A stretch of 64,000 bases of DNA from Enoplolaimus lenunculus (GCA_030248215.1 JASANG010002792.1:310001-374000); one strand, 5' to 3'; positions 35,646 through 49,777 are shown, numbered from the stretch's first letter. Numbers and translations are program-made. The notes: generated by a model from the letters alone, not told the origin.

Positions 35646-37984
35646 TATTCATGTGCTAGGAACATTATAATCATAGTAGGTATATACTTTTTAACATTAT
35701 AACTTTCCAAAATAAACCCTTGAAAAAATCCTTCAATTTGGTGTTAGCGTCACTGCAATTGTTAAAAATGCATTCTAAAAATCGGGAAATTAACAAACTG
35801 CCCATTTCCAATTTGTGCTTGTGTACTTTGCTGTGTTGCGTCTTTCGAACTGAAAAAAATCTTTAGGTCACACCAACTTTTTTAATTTTTTGCTTTTGAC
35901 GAAATTTGCGTTTAAATCTTCCACGGGAAGGGGAAGAATTAAACGGGAGAAAGAATGATACCGTTTGACATCGACGTAAGCATACGCTTGTCCTCACGCT
36001 GATAATTACGGCTTAGAAATATGCTTATACAATTCTCACGGCGGCAGACGGAAATGGGTCGCGATATGTGACAAAACACTACCAAGTTACCACTAGAACC
36101 GTTCTTCGGTTAGGTACTGAAAACAAACTAACCCAAACAGTTAACCAGTGAACAACAAGACGGAATAGTGCGGCAAATTTTGTATGACATGTAATAAGTT
36201 CAGCAGTCTAGTCAGTCATTCCCTGTAAAAGATGCAAAAAATCGATACAAAAAGAAATTTACAACAATGTTTGTCGTTGAATGGCACCGGTAATGGTAAC
36301 GAACTACAGGTCACTTGGGTCATGTAGGTGACCTATGACCCATCTCTTGACCCCTCAAAAATCCCGAGATATTGAGCCATCACCTACTGACCATTTTCCA
36401 ATTCTGGTTACGGTTCCTCAGCTATACACAGTTCTCATTTGTCTATCTACGTAATGGTTGATATAAATGAAATCCTGTTTATAAGTTGAGCCTCAAATCT
36501 GTGATCACGTTGGCTGTGCAGATGCGAAATTTGGTGCATGAATTGTGGGTCAAAATTTTGTAAATTTTTCTCGGTCAAAACTGATCTTAAGTCAAACGTT
36601 TAACCTATAATTGATTACCCGTACAAGCCAGACCATATTTGTAAATTTTTTAGCATTAAAGCTTCCGACGGTTCCGTTAAATAATGTATTTGCTGTCTAG
36701 TTTGTTACATATAAAAATACAAGGAGGTTTTGTTAAAAATGGCGGACTAAAACATATATTCTAACTAGGCTATACCTAAAGGCTCTGGTTAAATAGGGCT
36801 CGAAATTTAGTTTCTGGTTTATTTTACCTATAAGCTCACTTCTAAGGGGCAACATTTTATAACTTTTGCTGAAATTGTTATTTTCGAGAGTTGTCTTACA
36901 GCTAAACACAAAAGGAAATGAAGGTCCGGACAACTTTCGATGTTGTACCAAGAAATTTTGTTGCCGTTTCCGTGGTGGAGACCCCCAATCTGAAATATGG
37001 AGAGATCCCAACCCAAGTCTGCTCTATGAAACCATGAACGGAAAGAAATTAATTGATACTTCACGATTAAGTTAAGACATTAATTTGGCAGAAAGTTTAC
37101 CTTTCTGCGCTGTAAACGATAGGTTACAAACTTCGCATAATGTCATTATATTTATTCACTCAATAGTTTTTATGATAAAGTATCCACTAAGGTGCTGCCG
37201 AGAAAAACCTAGGTTTTGAAAAGGTTCATAAAAGCGACCAATCCATGATTTGTTCACAAACAACCTTCCGGAAACTTTCGTACACTCCGCATATGCTTTG
37301 TGGGGTTTTCTGGCATTCTCCATGATACTCGATGAGCGTGTGACTCTCATAATCACAGTTTTACAAATCTCTTAAAATATTTCTCTCCAAAAGCGTTGCG
37401 TAAGCGGGTTTTAATTGTCAACTTGGATTGCAGGTGTGGGTCGCATGGTTCATGCGTCACGTAAGTCTTGCGTTGCACATCATGACACATTTACAGCTTC
37501 GAGTTGACGCCCTTCCAAACCAGGATCCAAGATTTGTCTAGTGGAGATTGGAGGGCACCTATTTTTTCGATGCTGCGGTTTGGGTATAAAAAAGTGGTCG
37601 CTCAGAACAAGCAATTGAGTACCTCTTCACTATCGCCACACACTTGAGTTGAATCCAGGTTACCATTAGGGAGTGTGAAGTCACAGACTGTTAAAAAATT
37701 TATACAATTTATACAACAGAGTTAATGGGATTTAAATAGGACTCTGAAAACCAAAGTCATAGAAAACCGAAATATAAATTGTTCAGCATAGGTAAATGTA
37801 CTCATAGAGGAAGAAAAATATAATACATCACCGGACGGTATCAAACACACTACAAACACATTAACGCTTGTGCACATAGTGTTTCTGAAATTAGTCAGAA
37901 ACGGATTACCAGCATCATAACTGAAACATTCGCTGAAATTTAAGATAATTTTCCAAGAAATCATTTTATTACTTGATACGTTGT

Positions 37985-38133
37985 GGCCCATGTTACTTTA
38001 AGGGGCGTCCAGGTTTCTGGTGGGTCTATAAAAGAGTAGGTGTACATTATTTGCTTAGGCTTAGGCTAAGGATTAGGCTTAAGAACTCGCTTAATCTACT
38101 GTTACGCCCCTCAAAGTAACATTGGCCCGTTGT
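37985..38133. mobile_element. GGCC/TTAGGC-type hAT-like element copy
   Basis: GGCCCATGTTACTTTAAGGG and CCCTCAAAGTAACATTGGCC are inverted ends around a TTGCTTAGGCTTAGGC core. CGTTGTG occurs at both flanks. Confidence 0.72.
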
Positions 38134-38399
38134 GCAATAGATTTATAACGTCAACTTTTTCTTGAAAGCTTATTCTATGATAACCGACATCTATTTCACG
38201 TGCACCTTACCTAAATTATATTCCTGATACGTAAAACCTTTTTTTAGAAACATTATTTTGTGACCACATAGTTCATTAAGTAGTACCATTTTGTGATTCG
38301 CAATTGGCGATAAACATCTGCTAGCAAAAGGAAGCGATCATTTCGAGAAAGTGAATTGTAGCTTAGAATGCATCACAGTAATGTTAATTTGATAGAAGG

Positions 38400-38570
38400 A
38401 ACAAGCCATTAGCCAAGGTGGGAACCAGAAGGGCCCAGCCCCCCTAAATAAATTTTATCCCACTGCCCTAGAAATTTCTCAACTTTGCTTGTAACTCATT
38501 AAAAACCCTTGACTGCCCCTCCTGACATTGTTTAGCCCCAAGCAAGGTGAGCTGGCTACGGGCGTGAGAA
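38400..38570. mobile_element. GGCCCGTAGCC-type element, reverse copy
   Basis: Ends CAAGGTGAGCTGGCTACGGG; the start is eroded (GCCATTAGCCAAGGTGGG). It shares GTAACTCATTAAAAACCC with the family. Confidence 0.7.
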
Positions 38571-39489
38571 GGTAATGTTTTCATCTCCAAGTTGATGTTT
38601 ATACTTAAGCGTACGTTTATGCGTTAGCCTACGCCTGAGCCTAAAGCTGGGGAAGTTATTGTCGGCTAATGTATTAGCAAATATTTCCAAAGTTTTGAGG
38701 TTCCACTTGTAAGGTACTTCGAACGACCCCACGACGCAAACTTAATTTTTTTAATTTGACTTCAGGCCGATTTTCCTACACATAATCGCAGTTAAGAAAC
38801 AAACAAGTAAGCAGAAATCGAAATGGGGCGTGGGGTTCCATGGCGCGGATGGAGTGGTGCCCCATACAGGGGAATCAATAATCAAGAGAGGAATTTTTGT
38901 TGGCTTTGAATTTTTACCGGAAAATATCGAAAATTTTACTGGTCGCAGAATTTTTCTGGTCTGCGGTTTAACATTTACAAGGAGAGAACCGATCGATTTA
39001 ATCTAAAAGGGGGGGTCGGCGAAAAATGCAACGGCTGGTGGTACATTTTGTACCATGCGGACCCCAAAGAGTTACACACTCTTGTATTGTGCACTCTTGA
39101 TTAAATCAAGAGGTCTGCTGTCGCAAACGAAATCCTTCAGCTGAACAGATACAGGCGTCCTGCTCTTGACACCTTTACTTCTGGGGAACTTTTTAATTTT
39201 TGGAAAGTCAGCCGCCTCTCGCTTCTGTCGACGCTGTGCGGTTCTTGAAAAAGCAGACCGAGGCTCTAGCGCTTTCCAACCTAATCTTAGCTGCGTTCGA
39301 AATATGTTAACATTGTAATTGATGACAAAGTTTACGTTCTCGCTGTTTCCAATCTTGACAATGTACAAATTTTCAAATTTATACACGTACAGACTGACTG
39401 ATTGTATTTGCTTGCAGTAGTTTTCGTATTTTCAACGTTCATTCACCACAATCGTGCTAATTCTATTTTGCTGTCCTGGCTATTGGGTT

Positions 39490-42400
39490 TCATTTTGCAT
39501 GCGGTATCGGTGGATTTGGCACAGTAGTTGTATACAGTGCTGGCGCACGTCTTGGATCAATCTCACCGTTCGCTGGCGAGGTTGGTTTCCTCATTGAAAT
39601 TTTAATTTCAGAATTGATCATAATATTTCGAGATCGAGGGCCTGCGGTTTCGTCGCCACTAGCGCCAGACTGAGACGCAGGTAGCGCGGGTATGACAATA
39701 TTTTGTGGAATTGCGATCGTATGTTGAGGTTGTTGTTGTTGATGGGGCATTAGACCGCCTCCAAATAACGTCCCTTCTTCCACGGAACTTGGTCTAGTAT
39801 CGATAATGGGTTCAACACGATCGGAAGAAGCCCGGGTACCTGATGTTGCACGTGAACCGGCACTTGGATCGCGATGACGTAGCGGTTTTGCGACATGAAT
39901 ATCGCCACTGGCAGTGTCTTTTTTCTGGATTTCAGCAACAATTTTGTCGACGGGTTTGCCAATTTCTGATGAACTACAGCTGCACAATGAACATATGCTT
40001 TTTTCTGAAATACAAAATTGCTATTTGAATCCTTTTGATAAACCATGAGCGTCCACGTTAGCAAGCGTTTCCGGATCCTGCTATACAAATACTATAACGA
40101 CCCGAATAAGATGGGGAGACTGATATTTATTTTGTTTTTAGTAGGTTTCGCAACTATTGCGACTATTTTATGTTTTGTTTTCGTTTTGTGTTTTAATTCA
40201 CGACCAATTGTTGAAAGGTATATTAGGGAAGAGGTTTTTAAGTAAATAAAAAAATATATAAATATAATTTTTTAAAAAATATACAAAAAGGCCTGCAGTT
40301 TGAAAAAAATAAAAGGAGAATGATACTACTACTAGATTTTTTAGGATTTTTGAAATTTTTTATATAAAATAATAAGTGTGTTTACTGTATTCTCCAGAAA
40401 AATTATTGAAAAAAATATTAAAATTTTTTTTTATAAAATATTATTATTTATAAATTATTGGCTGAAATTTCTTGCATAGTTCGAAACTGGTTTGCGTTAC
40501 AGCATAGAGTAACGTTGGCTGATTACAGTTATTCTTCTTTCATTTGAATACCAATGAGTACGTTTTAATCTACAAATAATTATTTGACACCTAAGCCAAA
40601 AATACTTGTTCCAGCCGTCAGGTGAGCGTCTCATGTATAGAACAGGGCCGGATCGTTTTCCGGAGGTGTTGTAACAGAGTCAGTTTAAACTTTAGACTAA
40701 ATTTTTTGCTTAGGCTTAGGCTTAGAAATAAGCTCATCGTTACGCTTAGGCTTAGGTTTAGGAATATGCTTAATATACTACTGTTCCGGCCCTGTTCTAC
40801 ACATGGGATAGCTACGTGAGCCATACTTGCAGGCGGTAGTGGTAGGGGAACCTCAGACCCTAATAATTTTTACCAATTTGATTTTTGAAGAGCTGTTACG
40901 TTTTATAACTCTACGGTAATATCCATCTGTGTGCAGTAAAATTGTTCAGCACCAATCTACTGGTCTTTTTGATTAATTCAAATCTACGCATCACTTCAGC
41001 ACTTACCGGATACCGATTTGGCAGGGTGATGCTTCTTCGAGTGTCTACCAGTGCGACTATGACTACGACTGTCGTAGTTGTAGTCGTCCGGCAGATGTGT
41101 GGCCATAGCGTTGGCGGACGACGATCGCCCTCTTCGACGATAATATCGTCGTTCGCTATCGCTATCGCTGCCACGGCCATCGTCATCGCCACGTCGTCTA
41201 TGTCGATAATGTGACGGACGACGACGGTCTGTGACGGATCTTGAACGTGACTGACGTTTGTCGCGAGACACGTCGTCGTAGTAATCGCCGTCGACGTCAC
41301 GGCGATGGTGATGACGTTTATGATCGCTGCTTCGGCGACGATAAACGTCATCGTCGTTGTCGCGCGACCGGCGCTGGCGATTTTGATGCCGCCGACGTGA
41401 CTCACTACGACGATGTCGACTGCTGTCGTCATGATGACGCGACGAGGGACTACGATCATGTCTTTCACGATGGTCTCCGTGACGTTTTCGGCTATGATGA
41501 CGACGATGATGATGATGATCATGATGATCATGATGACGTTTGTGGTCACGATGACGTTGGTTCTCGTTTCGCGGCGATCTGCGATGCTTTTGCGTCGACT
41601 TGTTTACCTTTTTCGCTTGGGTGTCTTTGGCGTCGGTGTCTCCATGCTGTTGATACGTGATCTCGGCCCTTGGTAACGGATTAGCGTCAGTCTCGCCGCC
41701 GGTTGCCGAGTCTAAATCGCTTAACGCAAACTTGGGAACAATGACTTCGTCGGACTGAATAAGTTTATTTCGATCATCTGCTTGTTCTGCTTCGCTTGGC
41801 TGAAGCATCGTTGCCACATCTTGACCAGATGGTGGTCTTCGACCGCTTGTATCATTTCGAACACTCGAGCTTTCACTTGCGGTCGCTGGAAAAGTTGTTT
41901 CTTGCATTGACTGGGCACCGGGTTTCGCAGAACTGCCGGTGGTCCCAGGTTGCGACGTTTGAAATGCCGATCCGCCTGACATAGTGTAGCCCTGGTCAGG
42001 TGGCAGATTAACCTGAGTAATTGAACCCATTTTAACGGTCATATTTTGATCTAATGGCCCACGTACGGCGCCAGCTTGTTGCTCTCCAGCATTTTCCGTA
42101 GACTCGTCACCGAAAGCACTGTTTGTATATGTGTTGCCGTACTGATCGTAATAAAACACCTTATCAGGCACGGCAGTTTGTATTTTAGGTTCGTACGGTT
42201 GTACATGATCACCATAGTCAATATAAATCTGTCGGGTACCATCTGCACCTGTACCCTGCCCGCTGCTATAGCCAGCGCTGTAATCATACTGGCCACTAGA
42301 GCTATACGGGGTAAAATTGTATCGTTTCCCTTTTAGCCGGCCCGCTTTGAGCGCACGAAATCCCATCATAACTACTACAATACCGTAGCAATTAATCGCT

Positions 42401-43026
42401 GCAAACACCACCTGAACGGCAGTCAGCGCAGTCGGCGAGTCTTTATTGTTTCCTTCAGCCCACCATGTGACGCAATACGCCAGCGACGCAACAATATCAG
42501 CAGCAACAACAAAAAACCACGGCCAAATTAACCAACGAACATGACAATGAAATCCCCAAATCAATGCTACTGACGCGCACAGAACCGCGAAATCAAGCAC
42601 CAAATGAGTGATTTGTATTGCAAATATTGCCGTATAAAAGTAAACTTCAGGGCTTTTATAGCGTCGAATGTAGCGATCGGGCCAATCGCGGTCATACGAG
42701 CCAAACGGATTAGCAACGCTTGCAAGGCGTTCGCGTTTAGATTGAACCAAAGCTGTTTGCCAACCGAATAAGCATAGTTCAATAATCGCGAATATCAGCG
42801 TCCATACACCAACAATAATACAAGCTTCAAGCAACGGAATGCAACAGCAAGGATTACAAGGGTTGACAGACTCATTTCTAGGAGTCGGAGGCGCAGTGAA
42901 TTCGTGTTGTTTTTTAGTTCGTTTCGGGTCTCGGCTACTGCTTCGACGTTTCGGTTTTGGACGTTTTTTAGGTTCTGTTCCGCCTGATGCCGACGGCTTT
43001 TTACTCGCGATATTCTTGGAGGGCAT
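39490..43026 (-). CDS. Four-transmembrane protein with Arg/His/Ser-rich tail, copy A
   Basis: Two exons, 43026-41007 and 40004-39490, joined by a GTAAGT donor and a TATTTCAG acceptor with matching phase, give 844 residues. Without splicing the frame stops three codons later. The start is the first ATG after an in-frame TGA. Order: basic stretch KKRPKPKRRSSSRDPKRTKK (about 20-39); cysteine patch CNPCCC (57-62); hydrophobic segments about 66-88, 132-157, 165-188 and 200-222; then a 620-residue polar tail. Residues about 490-660 are dominated by R, H, S and D, with a His/Asp run near 515. Topology and the cysteines before segment 1 recall LAPTM4/DUF7027-type tetraspans, but I do not recognise the protein. 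It is paralogous to the gene at 52712-55562 (shared NPC, FGWQT/FSWQT, LCASVAL/LAASVAL, WPW). Its exon 1 is more GC-rich than its surroundings. The intron holds a TTAGGC-type element and a mariner-like fragment. Confidence 0.87.
40090..40145. mobile_element. Mariner-like element end fragment in an intron
   Basis: TACTATAACGACCCGAATAAG followed by GGGGAGACTGATATTTATTT matches the terminus of 50774-51198. Only about 55 bases remain. Confidence 0.55.
40630..40812. mobile_element. GGCC/TTAGGC-type hAT-like element in the copy A intron
   Basis: CATGTATAGAACAGGGCCGG and CCGGCCCTGTTCTACACATG are inverted ends around TTAGGCTTAGGCTTAG tracts. Close to the copy at 49778-49955. Confidence 0.85.
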
Positions 43027-44479
43027 TCCGCTAATAGCAATTCAGTCAGATAAGCTGCTGAAATATTGAAAGGGTAACCTAATTATGGTCGTTGAATTTT
43101 GTTCATATTTTATTGCCTGTATAAATAGTTATAAGACGAGCTGAAAACAAGAATTATGCTCTAGATATGATCAAAGGTCGTCCGAGATGCCTTTGTAGGA
43201 AAGTATAATTTAAGTTGAAATAGAAGTTGTCAAATTAAACTTATATAAGAAATATTCCACTGTATTTTTTAGATTACTTTATGAGTTCAAAGTAAACGTT
43301 ATGAATAGCATCAATTGGACCCTTTTAATAGTTACCTCAAAGGCGCAAAATTGCTACCATGACTCTAACAAATATCAGACAGTTTCTAAACTTCTTATAT
43401 GGCGAATACAATCTGAGTTCTATTTGGACACGCTACCGTAATTCCATGTCACATATTCCAATAAAAGCCATTTTCGGCAAAGTCGATTAAAAAATACAAC
43501 TGCAAACCAAAAATTTTCATAGGAAAACACAACATAATACTTCTGCAAGATCTGAATTCATATATACTAACACAGCTACGGGTTAATTTCAATTAACCCG
43601 ACAAAAAGGTTTTATGAGTGTTGCTTTGTGCAAGAAATTGTATTGGTTACTGCCGCCGGAGCAAATAGCAAAACTATAAATTGGCTTAGAAGCCGGACCG
43701 GCACAGCGGCAGATGTGTGCTTATGTAGAATGTAAACGTGGTTCATAATTGTGTTCATTAAGATTGTGGTTCGACCTCAATGTTTCTCATCGAATGAATA
43801 CCGTCAGCTCGTGTTTGTCAAAAATATTTATTTTAAACAAAATCCCGGTTTCCTACAAAGTACAGTAGCGAGTGGAGGCTACTGAGGGATTCCCAAACTT
43901 TTTCAGGCTGGAAGCCTGCAACACAGTTGAAGATGTGGGATTTTTCAGCGACGGTCTGAGGTTTGCCGGCCCTCAGTCTTAAAAGCCAGACGCATCGCCA
44001 AAAAACTACGGCTATTTCTGTTTCAATATGGTTAGGGTGAGTGTCTAAACTGGGTGCCAGGGCGGCTGATGCTCCGAGCATATTTCTACACTTACCGTAG
44101 TCGTTAATAAATTCTTCTATTTTATTGACTGGCTGTGGTACTATACGTTATATATAGACTAATGGCCAGCTCAACATGCTTGGAGGGCCAAAATTATATG
44201 GCAGGCATTCGGTAAGTGTTACAGTAAAACTGAATAGAAATTTTCATAAATGGCTAAAATTTTTCCACGAAAGAAGCTGAGCTTGTTTGGCTCCTTTTTG
44301 CTGCGGGCCGAATTGTAAATACTTTCCTAAAGTATCGACTTAATACTAATATACAAGTGTAAATTTCAGATGAACCATTAAGAGACCGAATAAAAACAAG
44401 CTCATATTGAAAGTTTTCAAATGTTCTGATGTCGGAACCAATGTTCCGCTATACTTTACTGTGCTGGACAATTTAGCCT

Positions 44480-44715
44480 CATGCTAGATAAATTTTGTCT
44501 CATGTACAGAACAGGGGCGGAACGTTTTTCTGTGGGACTAGAAAAAAGCAAGCTTAAACTTCAGACTATTAATTTTTTTGCATGGCTTAGGCTTCGGCTT
44601 CGGCTTAAGAATAAACTCATTCTTACGCTTATGCTTAGGCTTAGGCTTAGGTTTAGGTTTAGGAATAAGCTTATAATACTGTTCCACCCCTGTTCTTTAC
44701 ATTGGCCAAAATTTT
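44480..44715. mobile_element. GGCC/TTAGGC-type hAT-like element
   Basis: Ends CATGTACAGAACAGGGGCGG and CCACCCCTGTTCTTTACATTGG, with the longest TTAGGC tract of the family inside. AAATTTT flanks both sides (7 of 8 positions agree). A fragment of a GGCCCGTAGCC-type element abuts at 44705-44812. Confidence 0.82.
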
Positions 44716-45734
44716 TAACCGTGCTTGTAAGTCATTGCATACCCTTATATGCTCCTCATGAAAAATTTCTAGTCTCCCTAGCAGCAAGATGAGCTGCCTA
44801 CGGGCTTGCACATACCTGGTCCAAAATTTACCAGAATATCACTATCGTCCTCCAACAAAATATACAAAAAAAACAAACTAAACCAAGCGTCTACAATATT
44901 GAAAATGTACACATCACCTGCGCATACAGTATATACAGTATATACGAATATATGCAGAAAACTAAATATAGTCGACTAGAAAACTATTCACAAAAACGAT
45001 ACACGTTCAATTTTCTGTGGCGAACGTGGCATATCGAAAGGCGAGTGCTGAGACACCCGCCCCCTCCCTAGTCCATAATCTTTTCGTTAGCCGGACTCGT
45101 TTTATTACTGAGTAACTGTTCACAATTTACCAATTTTATTTTAAGAACCAATATTTTCGTTGGTTTTTCTGATGCTGCCCCCCCACCAATGGACATTTTT
45201 GTTATATGCTACTGTGGGGGAAATATAATATCGCATATGCGTCGTTATTGTAGTATGTAGGGAATGCCTCGATTTGAGAAAAATAAACTGCCCTCCGTAC
45301 AACGATTATCGCATGATATAGTTACCATAATTTGAAATTTTAAAATACACAGCACAGATGAACATTGTTGTGTGATGTCATGATTATAGGGATCGTAGCT
45401 CTGTATAGTTGAATGATTTTAATCTTGAAACTTTATACTTTAGCTCGTTGATTAGCGAAATACTGTTGCGATTGCTACGGTAGGCCTCGATGAATTTGAA
45501 AAAATAACTATTTCCGATCAAATGAACAGTATTTAACAGCTATCAGCCATTGAAGTGATCCAGAATAAAAAATCGGTTGTATTGCTTCCTGAGATTTGAA
45601 AGTCAAATTCATAATTCGTCCTATTTGATGCGGTTTTATGGTTTGTTAAAACTAAACGCACAACTAAAATGAACAAATTCTATTTCTAAGTTTCATATTT
45701 CCATAAATTTTCCTTTGTCAGCACATCTAATTTA

Positions 45735-46312
45735 AGTCAAATCAAAAGGCTTTCGTCACGGAATGTAAGGCATTTGAAATTTCACAACGTGTTAACTCAA
45801 GATACACAGTTTATTATTTACACAACGTAACTTTTAGAATTTCATATGAAAGACGCGGCTGTTTTATTGACAACCGTATAGGCCAGTAGCTAGCTCATCT
45901 TGCTGACGGGGGGGCGAGAAACTTTTCAGGAGGACCATACAGGGGTGTCAATGATTTACAGACAAGTTTGTGTTTGAAAATTTTGTTGCAGGTGTCAAAA
46001 TTTCAGCCAAATTAAAAGGCATTTGTCACGGAGTGTAGGTTTTTTGAAATTTCATAACGTGCTAACACATCACACAGAGTTTATTATTTACACAACGTAA
46101 CTTTTACCATTTCATATGAAAGATGCGACTGTTTTATTAACAAAGGCCCGTAGCCAGATCCCTTGCTGGGGGGATGGCTAAAAATTTTCAGAAGGCGCGA
46201 ACAAGAGTTTTCAATGACTTACAACAAGTTTGAAAATTTTCTAGCTGGAGCCAAAACTTTCCAAGTGGGTGCTGATCCCCCTTGCACCCTAAGGCTACGG
46301 CCCGCAACAGTA
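45735..46312. repeat. 270-bp tandem duplication spanning unique DNA and a GGCCCGTAGCC-type element
   Basis: TCGTCACGGAATGTA at 45753 and TTGTCACGGAGTGTA at 46023 start two colinear copies. TTTATTATTTACACAACGTA, CATTTCATATGAAAGA and TGTTTTATT recur at the same spacing. Each copy ends in the left part of a GGCCCGTAGCC-type element, complete only in the second (46143-46312). Confidence 0.82.
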
Positions 46313-46929
46313 GAAGGAAGAACGTTTCGTCAGATGAAATATGCTATTAATTGAACGGAGGCTGCGTTTCCGTTAATTTCGAGTGCTTTAAGCTTTGCAG
46401 CTAAATATCTGTGACCACTTAACATGAATTTGGGCACAGATCTGATTTAATGTTCTGTCAGTTGTTATAATATTGAAAATAAAATTCTCTTGATACTCGC
46501 ATAGAGGAAAGTAACTAACGGCAAAATTAACCATACATATATTAATGACATACATGTTTGCGGAGTAAATTGGCTGGATGACTTAAACAAGCAGCCCCTG
46601 AAAGTGTCAGAGAGACGGTGAGTATATGTTATATAATTGAACGAGAACAGGCTTTTACATTACAAATAGTGTGAAAGAATAATTACTCTGAAATTTTGTC
46701 ATATGTTGCAAAAATTTCGACTCTGGAAAATTTCCTGAAACAGAACCCATCTGCACCTCATATAAAAGTGCAAAAATTGTTCAAACGACTTTTACAATGT
46801 ACTATCGAACATATCAATTTTAAATTTGCGCAGATTGAAAAATTATATCGCAACTAAACATTTAAAGTTAAAAAGAGAAATGTTGCTAACAGTCTCAATA
46901 GTCTTATTGTCCATTAACTTAGCACATAA

Positions 46930-47200
46930 AAATCGCGATAAACAGACGCAATGTTTACAGTATGCATTTCGTCTGAGTAACTTTCAATAAAAGCTAGCCT
47001 CATGGAAAATAATCGCCATACTTTTGCTGCCAGTTTACTTGGGGTTGAAAAACCTACGCTCCCAGTAGGAAACGATCCCCAGTCTGGTCCCTCGGCAATA
47101 CCACCTCCTAAAACCCAGTGCGCCACAGCGGCTGCAGAAACTATCTAAAAAATTTTTAGCCCCCCTAGCAAGGTGAGCTGGCTACGGGCATGATTCCATT
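46930..47200 (-). mobile_element. Possible SINE-like copy joined to a GGCCCGTAGCC-type end
   Basis: On the minus strand a CCCGTAGCCAGCTCACCTTG end is followed by GCTGTGGCGCACTGGG, like a tRNA A box, and GGGATCGTTTCCTACTGGG. Weak; it could be chance. Confidence 0.3.
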
Positions 47201-48347
47201 CGCGACACAGCACACAAGCATACAAATTAAAACGAAAAGAAAAAATGGCTGCTTATACCTGACAAAATTTAAACAACCAGGACAACCGTGATTATTTCTT
47301 ATATCCAAATTTGATTTTCGAAAAAATTCAATTTTTTAAATTGTAGCGTACGGTGATGGAAACGATATTCCCCTCTAAATTTTATATTTTCGCAAGCAGC
47401 AATGTAATTAAAAATACAACCGTACCTACATGTGGTGAAAGTACCCGAAATTCGCGTTTGAAGGCACGTTCGATTTGACGTCATAAAATGTTTTTAACTT
47501 CAAACAAAAAACCCGCACCCAAATTTACCTCTGGAACGCTGTTCTTCGCCGAAAATAAAATGTTAAAAAATATACAAATCAAATTAATACAAGCCCAAGG
47601 TGAACGCATTAATCATACTGAAGCACTGATGAAAAAAACCAAATATGCTCACGCTCATCTCAGTTAAGGCGACACTTAAGAATTTAGATAACAATTGCAA
47701 AACATTGCTGTAATGATATGTTGTAGTCTACTGTGCAAACTGCAGTCTAAGCGTTAAAACGTACAATACAACAACAACAACAACAGCAACAACGCTTTGC
47801 GTGCAAACACTTGTACCCATCCTTTTATAGTTCAGAGCTAAACTTTTGTAATTTTGCGTTTACAAAAAGAAAAACAAGGTTATTAAAATAGTGAATTGTC
47901 CCCCAGTCGAGTGTATGGGAAAATTTTTTGCTCAAACGCAACGCAACAACATTTTGGTCGATATATTTGTAAGCGTTAGTCTATCATGAAGCGACAACTG
48001 ATTTTTAGATACTATGATGGCAATAGTTAATTTATTAGCGCTCATTTGTTGCGGATCCTTTCCGATATCTCTCAGCGGCCGGCGTTTGAACGAATAACGG
48101 ATAAGGTAATCAGCAAAAATTTCTTCGGAGTAAAATCAGTTCTATCCAAAGGAAAGAATGTAAAAAGAAGGCTGTTGCGTCCAACTGGGGTGAATTAAAT
48201 ATCAATAACAAACCATTACCCAATAACATGTGGTCGTTTTCGGGAGGGAAATAAATAAATATGAATGCCGCCGTTTATATATTCGGGTCGCTATGGAATG
48301 TGCGAGGTTACTAGTTTACTAAGACACCAGCATGCCTCCAGGCTCGT

Positions 48348-48505
48348 AGCCAGCACGCCATGCTAGGGTGCTAAAATTTTTGAGGAGTGGCATTCAAGGG
48401 TTTTCAATGAGTTACAAGCAAGGTTGAAAATTTTCTAGGGTGGCCACAAATTTAGCAGGGGGGCTGAGCCCCACCTGTCCCCCCGTTGGCTAATGGCCCG
48501 TATGT
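48348..48505. mobile_element. GGCCCGTAGCC-type inverted-repeat element
   Basis: AGGCTCGTAGCCAGC to GTTGGCTAATGGCCCGT. Flanks ATGCCTCC and ATGTTTCC agree at 6 of 8 positions, hinting at an 8-bp duplication and a hAT-like origin. Confidence 0.75.
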
Positions 48506-49777
48506 TTCCTAACGCAACCTAAACCTATAAGTTATAATAGTTGGCCAACGTCCGAAAATTAAGAAAAACTGTAAGACAGGTCTTTTAAACTGATTTGTAG
48601 CAGCATCGCTCATTGTATTTTTATTTTTTAAAATAGTGTTTACCACCATTACTAGGAACAAACACTGCGTAATAGATTATTCCAATCAGGCGTTCAAACG
48701 CAACTAAGCACAAATCATAGTATGAAAAACTAAATAAATTGTTTCGAACCAGTCTAAAATAGCCAAACAGGTGCCAAACTAAATCAGCTATTAACCCTGA
48801 CATTAATTAAAATGTTAACTACAGACTCAAAAGCAGTTTCGGAAACTTTTACGCTGCATGCTTAGTACTTGTACATTTGTGGCGCTTTAAGTAAACACAC
48901 CGCCTACAATTGAGCACACCCCAGCTAAACGTCGAGAAGTTACGAGTTATCAAATAAAACGGCGTAGTTAAAGTCTCAGAATATTGCCTACAACGAGCCT
49001 AGTAGCAGTTTAAGCCATCGGGTAAACACGACTATTTCTGTGCGTGAGGCTGGATATGGTGGTCTTTGTGGTGTGTCATTGTGTACGCATACGTTTGTAT
49101 CATTCAGAATGGCAGAACAGGTTGTGTAAGGTGACACAGCAGAAATAATAATATTTAGACGCACGAAATGTTCTGTTTTACACGCTTGGGTTGAGAGTAT
49201 GAGCAATTTTGAATTGTACTGCAGAGTAAATGTGAAAATTACCTCAAAATAATTAGCTGAAATTTTCAATACTTTTACCATTTGGCTTTTGATTCACTAA
49301 TTTTTATTCACATGACCTCCGTCGTAGTTCTGGTGGTAAGTGAAATCTAAATCTAAGTCAGAAAACAATTCTGTGACCAGAAATTCTGTTGCTGGAGTAA
49401 AGGTCACATTAAAAGACTAAGCCAAATCGATGACCACAATCAGTTTTAGAGGCGGAACTGTAACCTGTACATAATCATTCCTTAAGTATAAGCCTCAGCG
49501 CAAAGATAAGTCTAAAACTCTAAACCGGAACAAAAAATTAGTCTAAACACCAACCCTGTTGAGACACGTGACAAAAACACGCCGCTAACCGTTAGCAGGG
49601 CCCAAATCATTAAACCACAAAATTAATTTGTGCTATATTCTATCAGAAGGCCACGGTAGCGTGCGCATATTTAAACCGTGAAACTGTAACAGTTGATATG
49701 TTTATCTCAAGCAGTAGAGGCCGCAGTTTCCTTGGAAACACATGAACCATTTGGGATACTAATGGCATAAATAGTTC

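Noticed and set aside
36828-37356. Minus-strand frames as exons
   Set aside because: No known domain, no consistent splice sites and no phase agreement with neighbours.
39072-39386. Further exon of copy A downstream of 39490
   Set aside because: Exon 2 ends in a stop at 39490 and no donor before it was found; the frame has no resemblance to the gene.
40911-41660. Long open frames opposite the copy A tail
   Set aside because: Shadows of the biased Arg/His/Asp codons of the spliced minus-strand gene.
43833-44081. Minus-strand frame or SINE with a GATGCGTCTGGCTTTTAAG block
   Set aside because: Similar text (GCGTCTGGCTT) occurs at 32250, but no clear tRNA boxes, termini or splice sites; too weak to call.
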